Assembly (NCBI GenBank): GCA_964604675.1
Contig: CAZSAT010000061.1
Coordinates: forward strand, 1 to 42,124
DNA from: CAZSAT01 sp964604675
GTDB lineage: Bacteria > Myxococcota_A > UBA796 > CAJQPC01
Direction of reading: 5' to 3'
DNA length: 42,124 nt
The position numbers were made by a program, and so were the translations under genes. Of this stretch, positions 33,480 to 41,783 are shown piece after piece; position 1 is the first letter of the stretch, and each line of letters opens with the position of its first letter. The notes beneath the pieces are model-generated. The model had not been told where the DNA came from and did not search any database. It worked only from the letters and a program-made list of their open reading frames with translations.

Positions 33480-34492
33480 GGCTCCAGGACTTCTGGTACG
33501 TGGTCGCGGAGTCCGACGAGCTCGCACGCGAGGGTGTGCTGGCGCGGCAGGTGCTCGACGAATGGCTCGTGCTGTTTCGGGGGCCGGAAGGGCGACCGGT
33601 GTGCCTGCGCGACCGGTGCATGCACCGCGCGGCACGGCTGTCGCGCGGCACGTGCTCGAAGGGCCAGCTGCGCTGCGACTACCACGGCTGGACCTACGCC
33701 GCGGACGGCTCGGTGGTGGCCGTGCCGAGCGAGGGCGAGCGCTTCAAGGCGCTCGAGAACCGCAAGGCGGTGGTCTACGACTGCGTGGAGCAGGACGGGT
33801 ACGTCTACGTGCGGCTGGGTGACGACTGCGGTGTGGAGCCCTTCTCGATGCGGCACCACGGCGAGGCCGGGTGGCACACGGTGAGGGTGCAGAACCGCTT
33901 CGCCAACAACGTCACCAACTGCGTCGAGAACTTCATCGACATCCCCCACACCGTGTTCGTGCATCCGGGCATCTTCCGCAAGCAGCGGCAGCAGGCCCTC
34001 GACGCCACCATCCGGCGGGAGGGCCTGGCGGTGCACGTGGACTACCGAGGTGAGACCGACAACCTGGGGTGGTTCCGCCGCTTCCTGAACCCCGACGGTC
34101 ACGCCATCGAGCACACCGACAGCTTCCATGCGCCGAACGTGACCCACGTGGTCTACCGCTTCGGACCCAGGCGGACCTTCCTCATCACCAGCCAGTCGGT
34201 GCCCGTGAGCGACATGGAGACGCTGGTCTACACCGATCTCACCTACGACTACGGCCTGTGGAACCGTCTCGCGGCGCCCATCGTGCGCTACCAGGGACAG
34301 AAGGTCATCGAGCAGGACGTCGAGGCGCTCAGCCTCCAGGGCGAGGTGATCGAGAAGTACGGCGACCGCTTCGCGAACACGCCGGCCGACACGATCCATG
34401 TGTTCGTCGAGAGCATCCGCAACGCGCTCGCAGACGGTCGCGACCCGCGGGATCTGCCGGAGAAGTCCGTGGAGGTGAGCTTCTGGGTCTGA
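33476..34492 (+). CDS. Rieske non-heme iron oxygenase 2 (divergent type)
   Basis: A 338-residue Rieske oxygenase. Its 2Fe-2S ligands are Cys48, His50, Cys67 and His70 (RCMHRAARLS, RCDYHGW). The catalytic site is Asp155-x2-His158-x4-His163 in CVENFIDIPHTVFVHPG. It differs from the other three in the cluster: it lacks the VVAEGWY-like N-terminal block and starts directly with LQDFWYVVAESDEL, as in vanillate/PobA-type or pheophorbide oxygenases. GTG 33476 overlaps the ferredoxin stop (GTGA). Its position next to the ferredoxin gene suggests they work together. Confidence 0.9.
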   Translation: MRLQDFWYVVAESDELAREGVLARQVLDEWLVLFRGPEGRPVCLRDRCMHRAARLSRGTCSKGQLRCDYHGWTYAADGSVVAVPSEGERFKALENRKAVVYDCVEQDGYVYVRLGDDCGVEPFSMRHHGEAGWHTVRVQNRFANNVTNCVENFIDIPHTVFVHPGIFRKQRQQALDATIRREGLAVHVDYRGETDNLGWFRRFLNPDGHAIEHTDSFHAPNVTHVVYRFGPRRTFLITSQSVPVSDMETLVYTDLTYDYGLWNRLAAPIVRYQGQKVIEQDVEALSLQGEVIEKYGDRFANTPADTIHVFVESIRNALADGRDPRDLPEKSVEVSFWV

Positions 34493-35214
34493 CGGATCCG
34501 AACCTCTGGCTCGTGCCGCTGGCGTTCTGGGCGCTCGTGGTGGGCGTCGCGCTGCGTGGTGGCCGGTTCCGCGACAAGCCCCGCGAAGGCTGGGTGCTCG
34601 ACCTGTCCAACCTGGCGGTGCAGGGCGCGCTGGTGCCGGTGGTGCAGGCCGGCCTGGTGGTCGCCGTGCTCGCGTGGTCGGCGCCGGTGGCCCAGGGACG
34701 TCTTGCCGTCGGGCCCGTGGGGGCGTTCCTGATCGCCTTCGCCGGCATCGACTACCTCTACTACTGGAACCACCGCCTCCTCCACCGCTCGAGCTTCTGG
34801 CCCTGGCACGCCGTGCACCACACCATCGAGCGGCTCGACGTGTTCGGGACGAGCCGGAACACCCTGTGGACCACCTTCCTCATCCTGTACTGGTGGGCCC
34901 ACGGCGCACTCCTCTGGGCGGTCGACGCGCCCTTGGCCTACGCGTGGGGCGTGGCGCTGACCAGCGCCCTCGACCTCTGGCGGCACTCCGGGCTTCAGCC
35001 CCCCTTCGCAGGGGCCGTCGGCGCCGTGCTGGTCACGCCCGCCCAGCATGCTCGACACCATGCCACCGACGCGGTCGACGTCAACTTCGGCGCCAACCTC
35101 AACCTCTGGGACCGGCTCCACGGCACCTTCGAGCCCTGCAGCGAGCCCCCGGAAGCCCTGGGGGTGCCCTCGCCGCTGCCGCTGGTCCGACAGCTCCTGT
35201 GGCCCTACGCATGA
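34489..35214 (+). CDS. Sterol desaturase/fatty acid hydroxylase family membrane protein
   Basis: Integral membrane diiron enzyme of about 241 residues. All histidine boxes are present: His95-x3-His99 (WNHRLLHR), His107-x2-His110-His111 (WHAVHHT), His166 (WRHSG) and His187-x2-His190-His191 (QHARHHAT). Three or four hydrophobic segments surround them. Members hydroxylate or desaturate sterols, carotenoids and fatty acyl chains. No ATG is available near the start. A CTG at 34489 overlaps the upstream TGA, and GTG 34513 is the first ordinary start and would trim 8 residues. GGAGGTGA at 34471-34478 could serve the CTG starts. The C-terminus overlaps the next gene (ATGA). Confidence 0.88.
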   Translation: MTDPNLWLVPLAFWALVVGVALRGGRFRDKPREGWVLDLSNLAVQGALVPVVQAGLVVAVLAWSAPVAQGRLAVGPVGAFLIAFAGIDYLYYWNHRLLHRSSFWPWHAVHHTIERLDVFGTSRNTLWTTFLILYWWAHGALLWAVDAPLAYAWGVALTSALDLWRHSGLQPPFAGAVGAVLVTPAQHARHHATDAVDVNFGANLNLWDRLHGTFEPCSEPPEALGVPSPLPLVRQLLWPYA

Positions 35215-35816
35215 CGCTGCGTGGACGTCTGCTCGCTCTCTTTCCCGCCGTGGTGATCGCCGTGGCCCTGGGTGCGGTGTTGAGCCTCGGCGCCTGGGGC
35301 CTCCCGGTGGCAGCCCTCGCGCTCTACGGCCTGCCTCCCCTCGCCTTCCGAGTCCACCAGGTGCTCTGCCCCGTCCGCGAAGGCCCCAGTCACCTCGTCG
35401 GCGAGGGCTACTCGCCCTGGTACGGGGGCCACCAGCTGCAGCTGCTCTACACCGCGCTGCCCGCTCTGGAGGCCGTGCTGCGGCTCGTGCCCGGCCTGTA
35501 CTCGGCGTGGCTGCGCACCTGGGGTGCCAAGGTCGGGCGCGGCGTGCACTGGACACCCCGGGTGCAGATCCTGGACCGGGCACTCGTCGAGATCGGCGAC
35601 CGTGTCATCTTCGGACACGAGGTGGTGCTCTTGTCGCACGTCATCAAGCCCACGAAGCGCGGCAACCTGTTGCTCTTCGTGAAGCGCATCCGGATCGGCG
35701 ACGGCGTGCTGCTGGGAGCGGGCTGCCACCTCGGGCCCGGCGTGGTCGTCGACCCCGGCGTGATGGTGCCCGTCACCGAAGACGTCTTCCCCAACACCCA
35801 CCTCACGGCCGGATGA
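35211..35816 (+). CDS. Hexapeptide-repeat (left-handed beta-helix) acyltransferase
   Basis: A 201-residue protein. The N-terminal 45 residues form a hydrophobic membrane region (LLALFPAVVIAVALGAVLSL). The C-terminal half has isoleucine-patch hexapeptide repeats: VQILDRALVEIGDRVIFGHE and IRIGDGVLLGAGCHLGPGVV, followed by VVDPGVMVPVTEDVFPNT. These proteins commonly transfer acetyl or other acyl groups, but some are carbonic anhydrases; here the cluster context favours acyl transfer. ATG 35211 and the end (ATGA with Rieske 3) are both overlaps. The substrate is unknown. Confidence 0.8.
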   Translation: MTLRGRLLALFPAVVIAVALGAVLSLGAWGLPVAALALYGLPPLAFRVHQVLCPVREGPSHLVGEGYSPWYGGHQLQLLYTALPALEAVLRLVPGLYSAWLRTWGAKVGRGVHWTPRVQILDRALVEIGDRVIFGHEVVLLSHVIKPTKRGNLLLFVKRIRIGDGVLLGAGCHLGPGVVVDPGVMVPVTEDVFPNTHLTAG

Positions 35817-36901
35817 TGGAGCAGGCAAGCAAGGATGGGCACACGCGGACCGAGAACCTCGGCACGCAGCCGCTGTCGCAGCGGCGGGTGTTCGCGAACC
35901 GGGCCGTGGTGGCCGAGGGCTGGTACCCCGTGTGCGCGGCCTCCGAGCTCGCACCCGGGCAGGCCAGGAGCGTGGTGGTCACCCGCCAACGCCTGCTCGT
36001 GTACCGCGACGACGGGGGAGCCCCCCATGCCCTCGACGCCTTCTGTCCCCACATGGGAGCGAGCCTGGCCAACGGGCGTGTCGTGGGCAACCGCATCGAG
36101 TGCTACTTTCACCGCTGGCAGTACGATCCGAGCGGCCGCTGCGTGCACAACGGCTGCGCGTCCATCCCGTCCCAGGCGCGTCTGAACGCCTGGCCGATCG
36201 AAGAAGCGTACGGGCACCTGTGGGTCTACGCGGGGCGCACCGCGCCGTACCCGGTGCCGCGTCCACCCGGTCTGGACGACCAGGACATCGCGGTGAAGCA
36301 CCTCGGCCGCGTCACGCTCTTCGCGCACCACCACGTGATGATGGCGGGCGGCATCGACCTGCTGCACTTCCGCGCGGTGCACGGCCTGGACGTGGCCTTC
36401 GAGGAAGAGGTGGTCGAGCGCTCGGACCACCTGGTGGACTGGCGGGTCCGAGGCCAGCTCGGGTCACGCGGCTGGCGGTCGCGCCTCGCACGCTGGCTCC
36501 TGGGGGACGAGGTCGGCTACGACGCCCGCTTCGGCGGCGGCAGCGTGGTCGCGCTCGCCTACGGGCCCGGCGCCCGCTTTCGGGGGAGCGGTCCTGCGCT
36601 ACCGTCGCTCTACATCCTCTGGGGCTGCTCGGCTCGAGCCGACGGCGTCGGCGAGGTCGAGGTCTTCCTGGTCGCCCCGAAGCGCTCGGGCCTGCGCGGC
36701 GCCCTCTGGGCCCGGGCGCGTCTGCTCTTGACCCTCACCCTGCTCGCCGTGCTCCGCGACGACGACGTGAAGGCCTTTCCGCACATGCGCTTCGACCCGA
36801 AGGCGCTCGTCGCCGAGGACGCCAGCGTGGCGCGACTCATGGCCTTCCTCGAACGTCAGCCCGTGAGCCCCTGGACCGGAGGCGACGATGCCCCTTCGTA
36901 G
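35813..36901 (+). CDS. Rieske non-heme iron oxygenase 3
   Basis: A 362-residue oxygenase paralogous to Rieske 1 and 4. The 2Fe-2S ligands are Cys78, His80, Cys97 and His100 (AFCPHMGASL, ECYFHRW). The iron site is Asp182-x2-His185-x4-His190 in GGIDLLHFRAVHG. The N-terminal NLGTQPLSQRRVF and VVAEGWYPVCAASEL blocks match Rieske 4 (GTQPFHQHPVF, VVAEGWYVALAS), suggesting duplication within the cluster. ATG 35813 starts in the stop of the previous gene. The C-terminus overlaps the E2-like gene by 14 bases. Confidence 0.9.
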   Translation: MMEQASKDGHTRTENLGTQPLSQRRVFANRAVVAEGWYPVCAASELAPGQARSVVVTRQRLLVYRDDGGAPHALDAFCPHMGASLANGRVVGNRIECYFHRWQYDPSGRCVHNGCASIPSQARLNAWPIEEAYGHLWVYAGRTAPYPVPRPPGLDDQDIAVKHLGRVTLFAHHHVMMAGGIDLLHFRAVHGLDVAFEEEVVERSDHLVDWRVRGQLGSRGWRSRLARWLLGDEVGYDARFGGGSVVALAYGPGARFRGSGPALPSLYILWGCSARADGVGEVEVFLVAPKRSGLRGALWARARLLLTLTLLAVLRDDDVKAFPHMRFDPKALVAEDASVARLMAFLERQPVSPWTGGDDAPS

Positions 36902-37643
36902 ACAGGGCCTCGAGGAGTGGTTCCTGGACCACCAGCTGCGCCGGGTCTACCGCGACCACGACTTCGTGCAGTGGCAGCTGAGCGTGGACGTCACCGAGCT
37001 CTGGGCGGCCTGGAAGGCCCACGGACGCGTGCCGGCCACCTCGCTGGTCATCAAGGCCGTGGCCCTGCTGGCCGAGGCCCGCCCCAACGCCAACCGCATG
37101 CTCTTCCGCACGGTGTTCGGCACCTACGTCGCCGAGTTCCCCTACGTGAACATCAACGTGCCCATCCTGATGCAGGGCGACGGCGAGCAGCAGCTCGGTG
37201 CGGTGATCGTGCGGGACGCCGCCGACAAGACCGTGGCGGAGATCGGCGAGGTGCTCAAGGAGGCGGCCGCCCGTCACCCCCGCTCGCTTCCCGTGGGCAG
37301 CCTGGTGTTCGGCAAGCGCAACACCTGGTTCAACCGTCTGCGGCTGAAGCTGGTGCACTGGGCGGTCTACAACCTGCCCTGGATGTACCTGAAGCACGGC
37401 GGCGGTGGGCTGAGCGTCACCAGCGGGCTCCACCGGAGAGCCCACGGCATCGCGTGGTGGGGCGCGCCCCTGGGGCCCACGGGCCTGACCTTCGGCGCCA
37501 CCGAGGTGCGCGCGGTCGACGGACGGCAGGAGCTGCACCTGGGCGTGGGCATCGATCATGGCCTGTTGGGTGGCGACGAGATGGCCGACGTGCTCGAGGC
37601 CTTCGCGCAGGTCTGGCAGGACCCGGCGCTGCGGCCGTCGTGA
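36888..37643 (+). CDS. Stand-alone E2/CAT-like acyltransferase domain with altered HxxxDG motif
   Basis: A 251-residue protein resembling the catalytic domain of 2-oxo acid dehydrogenase E2 acyltransferases. It has the family path SVDVTELWAAWKAHGRVPAT, SLVIKAVALLAEARPNANR, EFPYVNINVPILMQGDGEQQ and ends LGVGIDHGLLGGDEMADVL. No lipoyl domain or linker is attached. His224 is kept, but the Asp of HxxxDG is Gly (HGLLGGD). Chloramphenicol acetyltransferase and E2 enzymes use this motif, so activity may be changed. A role as an acyltransferase or condensing enzyme in the cluster is inference. ATG 36888 overlaps Rieske 3 by 14 bases. Confidence 0.75.
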   Translation: MPLRRQGLEEWFLDHQLRRVYRDHDFVQWQLSVDVTELWAAWKAHGRVPATSLVIKAVALLAEARPNANRMLFRTVFGTYVAEFPYVNINVPILMQGDGEQQLGAVIVRDAADKTVAEIGEVLKEAAARHPRSLPVGSLVFGKRNTWFNRLRLKLVHWAVYNLPWMYLKHGGGGLSVTSGLHRRAHGIAWWGAPLGPTGLTFGATEVRAVDGRQELHLGVGIDHGLLGGDEMADVLEAFAQVWQDPALRPS

Positions 37644-38521
37644 GGCGCCTGGGTCCCTCGGCCGTGCTGGCCTCGTTGATGCTCTGGCCCTTCGGCGGCG
37701 GCGTGCGCGCGCTGTACCGCTCGCTCTCGCCCGACGACTCGTTCGGGCAGCGGACCCGCTACATGAACCTCGGCTACTGGGGGGACGGCGCCCGCAACCT
37801 GGACGAGGCTGGCGATGCGATGGCGGCCCGGATGGCACGGACCGCGGGGCTGCGCTCCGAAGACCACGTGCTCGATGTCGGTTGCGGCTTCGGGGACTCG
37901 GCCCGCTACTGGTCCGAGCGCTGCGCGAGCGTCACGGCCGTGAACGTGAGCGAGGAACAGCTGGAGGTCGCTCGGGCACGGCACGGGGACCGCGTGCGCT
38001 TCGTGCAGGGCGACGCCGCCGCCCTTCCTCTGGAGAGCCGAGCCTTCGACGTCGTCTTCGGCCTGGAGTCGGCGTTCCACGTCCACCCGCGCGTGGCCTT
38101 CCTCCGGGAAGCACGGCGGCTCTTGAGGCCCGGTGGGCGCCTGGTGTTGGTCGACCTCTGTGGCGTGGAGCGGCGCCTCGGACTGCTCGACCGGCTCGGG
38201 CAGCTCTCGACGCGGGCGTTCTGGCGCATCCCGCGCGCGAACCTCGTTCCTCCGTCGTCCTATGCCCGGCAGGTCGCGGCGGCGGGCTTCGAGGAGGTGG
38301 TCGTCGAGAGCCTGTACCAGGCGGTGCATCCACCCTTCAAGCGTCACATCAAGGAGCAGCTCCATCTCCCTGAGATTCGGGCCAAGATGACCCCCTTCTA
38401 CGTCTGGATGCTGGAGCTCAGCCTGGCGCTGCAGGCCCGTTCCAACCGGCCTCCCCCCCTCGACTATGTGGAGGTGAGCGCGTCGGTGCCCGATCGGGAT
38501 CGCACCGAGGAGATCGGATGA
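37640..38521 (+). CDS. Class I SAM-dependent methyltransferase
   Basis: A 293-residue methyltransferase. SAM-binding motif I is VLDVGCGFGD (residues 77-86). Further motifs are VTAVNVSEEQLEVARARH, FVQGDAAALPLESRAFDVV and LRPGGRLVLVDL, as in UbiE/sterol C-24 and small-molecule methyltransferases. The N-terminus has a hydrophobic segment (SAVLASLMLWPF) and the second half a membrane-proximal helix region common in lipid methyltransferases such as those of tocopherol and sterol pathways. GTG 37640 overlaps the E2-like stop (GTGA) and its end overlaps Rieske 4. The methyl acceptor is unknown. Confidence 0.9.
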   Translation: MRRLGPSAVLASLMLWPFGGGVRALYRSLSPDDSFGQRTRYMNLGYWGDGARNLDEAGDAMAARMARTAGLRSEDHVLDVGCGFGDSARYWSERCASVTAVNVSEEQLEVARARHGDRVRFVQGDAAALPLESRAFDVVFGLESAFHVHPRVAFLREARRLLRPGGRLVLVDLCGVERRLGLLDRLGQLSTRAFWRIPRANLVPPSSYARQVAAAGFEEVVVESLYQAVHPPFKRHIKEQLHLPEIRAKMTPFYVWMLELSLALQARSNRPPPLDYVEVSASVPDRDRTEEIG

Positions 38522-39579
38522 GGAGGCACCAGAACCGGGGCACCCAACCCTTCCACCAGCACCCCGTCTTCGACAACTGGCAGGTGGTCGCCGAGGGTTG
38601 GTACGTCGCGCTGGCGAGCAAGTCCCTCCGCAAGAAGCCCGTGAGCGTGGAGCTGTGTGGACAACGCATCACGCTGTGGCGCGGCACCGACGGGAGCGCC
38701 CATGCGGTCGACGCGTTCTGCCCCCACATGGGCGCCGATCTCGGCATCGGGAGGGTCGACGGCGACCACCTGCGCTGCTTCTTCCACCACTGGGCGTTCG
38801 ATGCCGACGGTGCGTGTGTCGACGTCCCGGCGGGCGGCCCGCCGCCGAAGGCCGCGTGCGTGCAGGGCTACGCCACCGCGGAGGCCTACGGCTTCGTGTG
38901 GGTCTGGCCTGGACGCGAGGCGGCCGGTCCGCTGCCCGAGTTTCCGGCTCTGGAGGGCCAGGCCACCCGGGCCGTGGCCGCGCCCGCCTACGAGCGCAGC
39001 TGCCATCACCACGTCTGCATGATCAACGGCATCGATCCGCAACACCTCCAGACCGTGCACGGGCTCAGCATCGAGATGGCGCTCGACGTGCGGGAGCGCA
39101 GCGAGCGGGTCCGGGACTATGGACTGGTCGGCGAGATGCCCGTCCGGCGCCTCAAGGAGCGCCTGGCGCGGCTGGTCTTTGGCCCCACCTATGGCTACTC
39201 GATGCGGTACGCCGACGGCACCCTCGGCCTGCTCACCCTGATGGAGCGCACGCGGCTGTTCGGCATCGGTCCGGCCTTGCCACCGGTGCACATGCTCTTC
39301 GCGTACGTGCCGCTCGACGAAGGACGGATCCGCGTCCAGCCGGTGTACGTGACCCGCCGTCGCAAGGGGCCGCTCGGCTGGTTGCTCGGCAGCCTGCTGT
39401 TGTGGACGATGCGCTTCGGGTTCTCGATGCTCCGCGACGAGGACGGAAGGGTCTACGAGCACATCCGGTTCCAGACCCGCGCGCTCTTGCCGATGGACCG
39501 CCCCATCGCGGACTTCGTGGCGTGGGTGAACCGGCTGAGGCCGAGTGTCTGGAGCCGCTCGACGACCGACGGGCCATGA
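38518..39579 (+). CDS. Rieske non-heme iron oxygenase 4
   Basis: A 353-residue oxygenase closely resembling Rieske 1 and 3. Ligand numbering is the same as in Rieske 1: Cys68, His70, Cys87, His90 (AFCPHMGADL, RCFFHHW) for the 2Fe-2S cluster, and Asp173, His176, His181 (GIDPQHLQTVH) for the catalytic iron. A hydrophobic stretch near the C-terminus (GWLLGSLLLWTMRFGFSML) recalls the equivalent one in Rieske 1 and 3 and may sit on the membrane. ATG 38518 begins in the stop of the methyltransferase (ATGA) and the end overlaps the RND gene (ATGA). Confidence 0.9.
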   Translation: MRRHQNRGTQPFHQHPVFDNWQVVAEGWYVALASKSLRKKPVSVELCGQRITLWRGTDGSAHAVDAFCPHMGADLGIGRVDGDHLRCFFHHWAFDADGACVDVPAGGPPPKAACVQGYATAEAYGFVWVWPGREAAGPLPEFPALEGQATRAVAAPAYERSCHHHVCMINGIDPQHLQTVHGLSIEMALDVRERSERVRDYGLVGEMPVRRLKERLARLVFGPTYGYSMRYADGTLGLLTLMERTRLFGIGPALPPVHMLFAYVPLDEGRIRVQPVYVTRRRKGPLGWLLGSLLLWTMRFGFSMLRDEDGRVYEHIRFQTRALLPMDRPIADFVAWVNRLRPSVWSRSTTDGP

Positions 39580-41783
39580 ACCGCTTCGCCGACGCGCTGC
39601 TCGCACGCCCCAGGCTCACGTCGCTCGTGGTGGGCGTGGCCATGCTCGTCGTGCTGCTCGGCCTGGGGCGTTTGCAGGCCGACATGGACGCGCGGAGCTT
39701 CTTCGCCATCGAAGACGCCGAGGCCCAGGCCTTCGAGGCCTTCCAGGCAGCGTGGGGACGGGAAGAAGGCCTCGTGACCGCCGTGGTCCCGCTGGACGCG
39801 CCCGACCTCGACGCCATCGAAGCTGTGGCTCGGGCCTTGGAGCAGGTCCCCGGCGTCACGCGCGTGCACGCCGCGTCCCGCGTGCTGCGCGCCGGCCCCC
39901 GGATCGGCGCGCTCAGCGTTCCCGTCCCGTTGCACACCCTCGCGGTGTCCGAGGAGGCGTTGCTGGCCGACCGCCACCTGGTGCCCAGGCTCCTGAGCGC
40001 CGACGGCCGCCACGCCGCCGTGTGGGTCTGGATCGACGCCGAGCTCGACGACCCCACCGCGCTCCGTCCCGTGGTGCAGGCGCTCGAAGCGGCGGTCGGT
40101 CCCGACGTCCTCCTCGGTGGGATGCCCGTGGTGAGGGCCGGGCTTCTCGAGGTCATCCTCGTGAACCAGGCCGTGCTCGGCCCGCTGGTGGTGATCGGCG
40201 TCGTACTCCTGCTCGCCTGGTGGTACCGACGGCCCCACGGGGTGGTCCTGCCGCTCACCGCCGCGCTCCTCCCACCCGCGCTGCTGTTGGGCGTCATGGG
40301 CTGGGTGGGCGAGCCGCTCGGCATCCTGAACCAGGTGTACTTCACGCTGCTTCCCGTGATCGCGGTGGCGGACGCGCTCCACCTGCTCGGGCGCTACCAC
40401 GAGGAGCGAGCCCAGGGAGTGCACCAGGCGGAGGCCGTGCGGACCGCGCTCCACCGGGTGGGCGGCGCGTGCCTGCTGACGACCGTGACCACGGCGGTCG
40501 GATTGGGCTCCCTGGTGCTCGCGCCCATGCCTCTGTTGAGCCAGTTCGGGCTCTTCGGCGCCGTCGGCGTCGGGCTCGCCTACGTGGCGTTCGTCACGGT
40601 GCTGCCCCTGACGCTGCTCGCGGGCTTCGCCAGCCCGGCCGTGGCTCCGCGACTCGGCGGCCTGGAACGCCTGGCGACGGCCACGCTCGGGCATCCGGTC
40701 GCGGTCGTCGCGACCACGCTGGGCGTGCTCGTAGCGGCGGTGGTGCTCGGATCCCATGCCCGGGTGGACGCCGTGTACACCGACCGCCTGCCCAGGGACC
40801 ACCCCAGCACGCTGGCGGCACGCCTCTCGGACCAGGCGCTCGGCGGCGCCGTCGAGGTCCCCTTCGAGCTGGAGAGCGACAGCAGCCTCCTGGACGCCGA
40901 CGTGCTCGACGCCCTCGAGGGGCTCGAACAGGAGCTCCTGGCCGACCCCCGGGTGCGAGCCGTCGAGGGCCCCGCGCGCGGCGCTGCGCGGCTGAGTCTC
41001 GCGGCCGGAGGCCCGGACCACCCTCCTGACGACGCCGCTCGCCTGGTGGATCTCCCCGGTCCGTGGCGGGAGGGTGGACGCCAGGGACTGTTGAGCCTCG
41101 GCCTGCGGGATGCCGGCGCGGTCGCGGTGATCGCGGCCGTGGACGACTTCGAGGAACGGCTGGACGCGCGGCTGGGCCCCCTCGGCGTGCGCGCCAGCCC
41201 GCGCTCCTCGGTCGCCATCTTCTACGAGAGCATGTTGGCGCTGTCGCACACCTTGATCTGGAGCCTCGGGGCTGCCTTCCTGGCGTGCCTCGTGCTCATC
41301 GGCGTGCTCTTTCGAAGCGTCCGGTTCGCCGCCCTCGCGGGCTGCGTCAACGCGGTGCCCATCGCGGTGGGCCTGGCGGTGGTCGGCGCGCACGGCTGGC
41401 GGCTCGACGCGCTCTCCGCGGTGGTCTTCACGCTCGGGGTGGGCGTGTGCGTCGACGACACCATCCACTTCCTCGTGCGGTACCGGGAAGAGCGTCTCGG
41501 CCATGACGCCGAAGCCGCAGCCCGACGTGCCATCGTCGGCGCCGGCGGCCCGATGGTGGTGACCACCCTGGTGCTGGCGTCGGGGCTCGGCGTCAACGCT
41601 CTGTCGACCTTCCCCCACAACCAGGTCTTCGCCTGGCTCGGGGCCTCCATGGTGCTCGCCGCGCTGCCCTGCGACCTGTTGCTGCTCCCCGTGCTCGTCG
41701 TGATCACCGATCCAGAGCGGCGCGCGCCCGCGCGATCTCGTCGCCCCACCGCCCTCGCGCCAGCTTCCAGAACATCACGGTGA
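39576..41783 (+). CDS. RND/MMPL-family exporter
   Basis: Inner-membrane transporter of 735 residues with two homologous halves, each with one membrane helix, a large periplasmic loop and a bundle of helices. The half-repeats carry matching motifs: ADALHLLGRYHEER in the first and CVDDTIHFLVRYREER in the second. This architecture is that of RND transporters of the MMPL and hopanoid-exporter (HpnN-like) type, often placed at the end of lipid biosynthesis clusters. No membrane-fusion or outer-membrane partner is encoded nearby. ATG 39576 overlaps Rieske 4 (ATGA). The last 80 bases overlap the convergent Mpo1-like gene. Export of the cluster product is the inferred role. Confidence 0.9.
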   Translation: MNRFADALLARPRLTSLVVGVAMLVVLLGLGRLQADMDARSFFAIEDAEAQAFEAFQAAWGREEGLVTAVVPLDAPDLDAIEAVARALEQVPGVTRVHAASRVLRAGPRIGALSVPVPLHTLAVSEEALLADRHLVPRLLSADGRHAAVWVWIDAELDDPTALRPVVQALEAAVGPDVLLGGMPVVRAGLLEVILVNQAVLGPLVVIGVVLLLAWWYRRPHGVVLPLTAALLPPALLLGVMGWVGEPLGILNQVYFTLLPVIAVADALHLLGRYHEERAQGVHQAEAVRTALHRVGGACLLTTVTTAVGLGSLVLAPMPLLSQFGLFGAVGVGLAYVAFVTVLPLTLLAGFASPAVAPRLGGLERLATATLGHPVAVVATTLGVLVAAVVLGSHARVDAVYTDRLPRDHPSTLAARLSDQALGGAVEVPFELESDSSLLDADVLDALEGLEQELLADPRVRAVEGPARGAARLSLAAGGPDHPPDDAARLVDLPGPWREGGRQGLLSLGLRDAGAVAVIAAVDDFEERLDARLGPLGVRASPRSSVAIFYESMLALSHTLIWSLGAAFLACLVLIGVLFRSVRFAALAGCVNAVPIAVGLAVVGAHGWRLDALSAVVFTLGVGVCVDDTIHFLVRYREERLGHDAEAAARRAIVGAGGPMVVTTLVLASGLGVNALSTFPHNQVFAWLGASMVLAALPCDLLLLPVLVVITDPERRAPARSRRPTALAPASRTSR

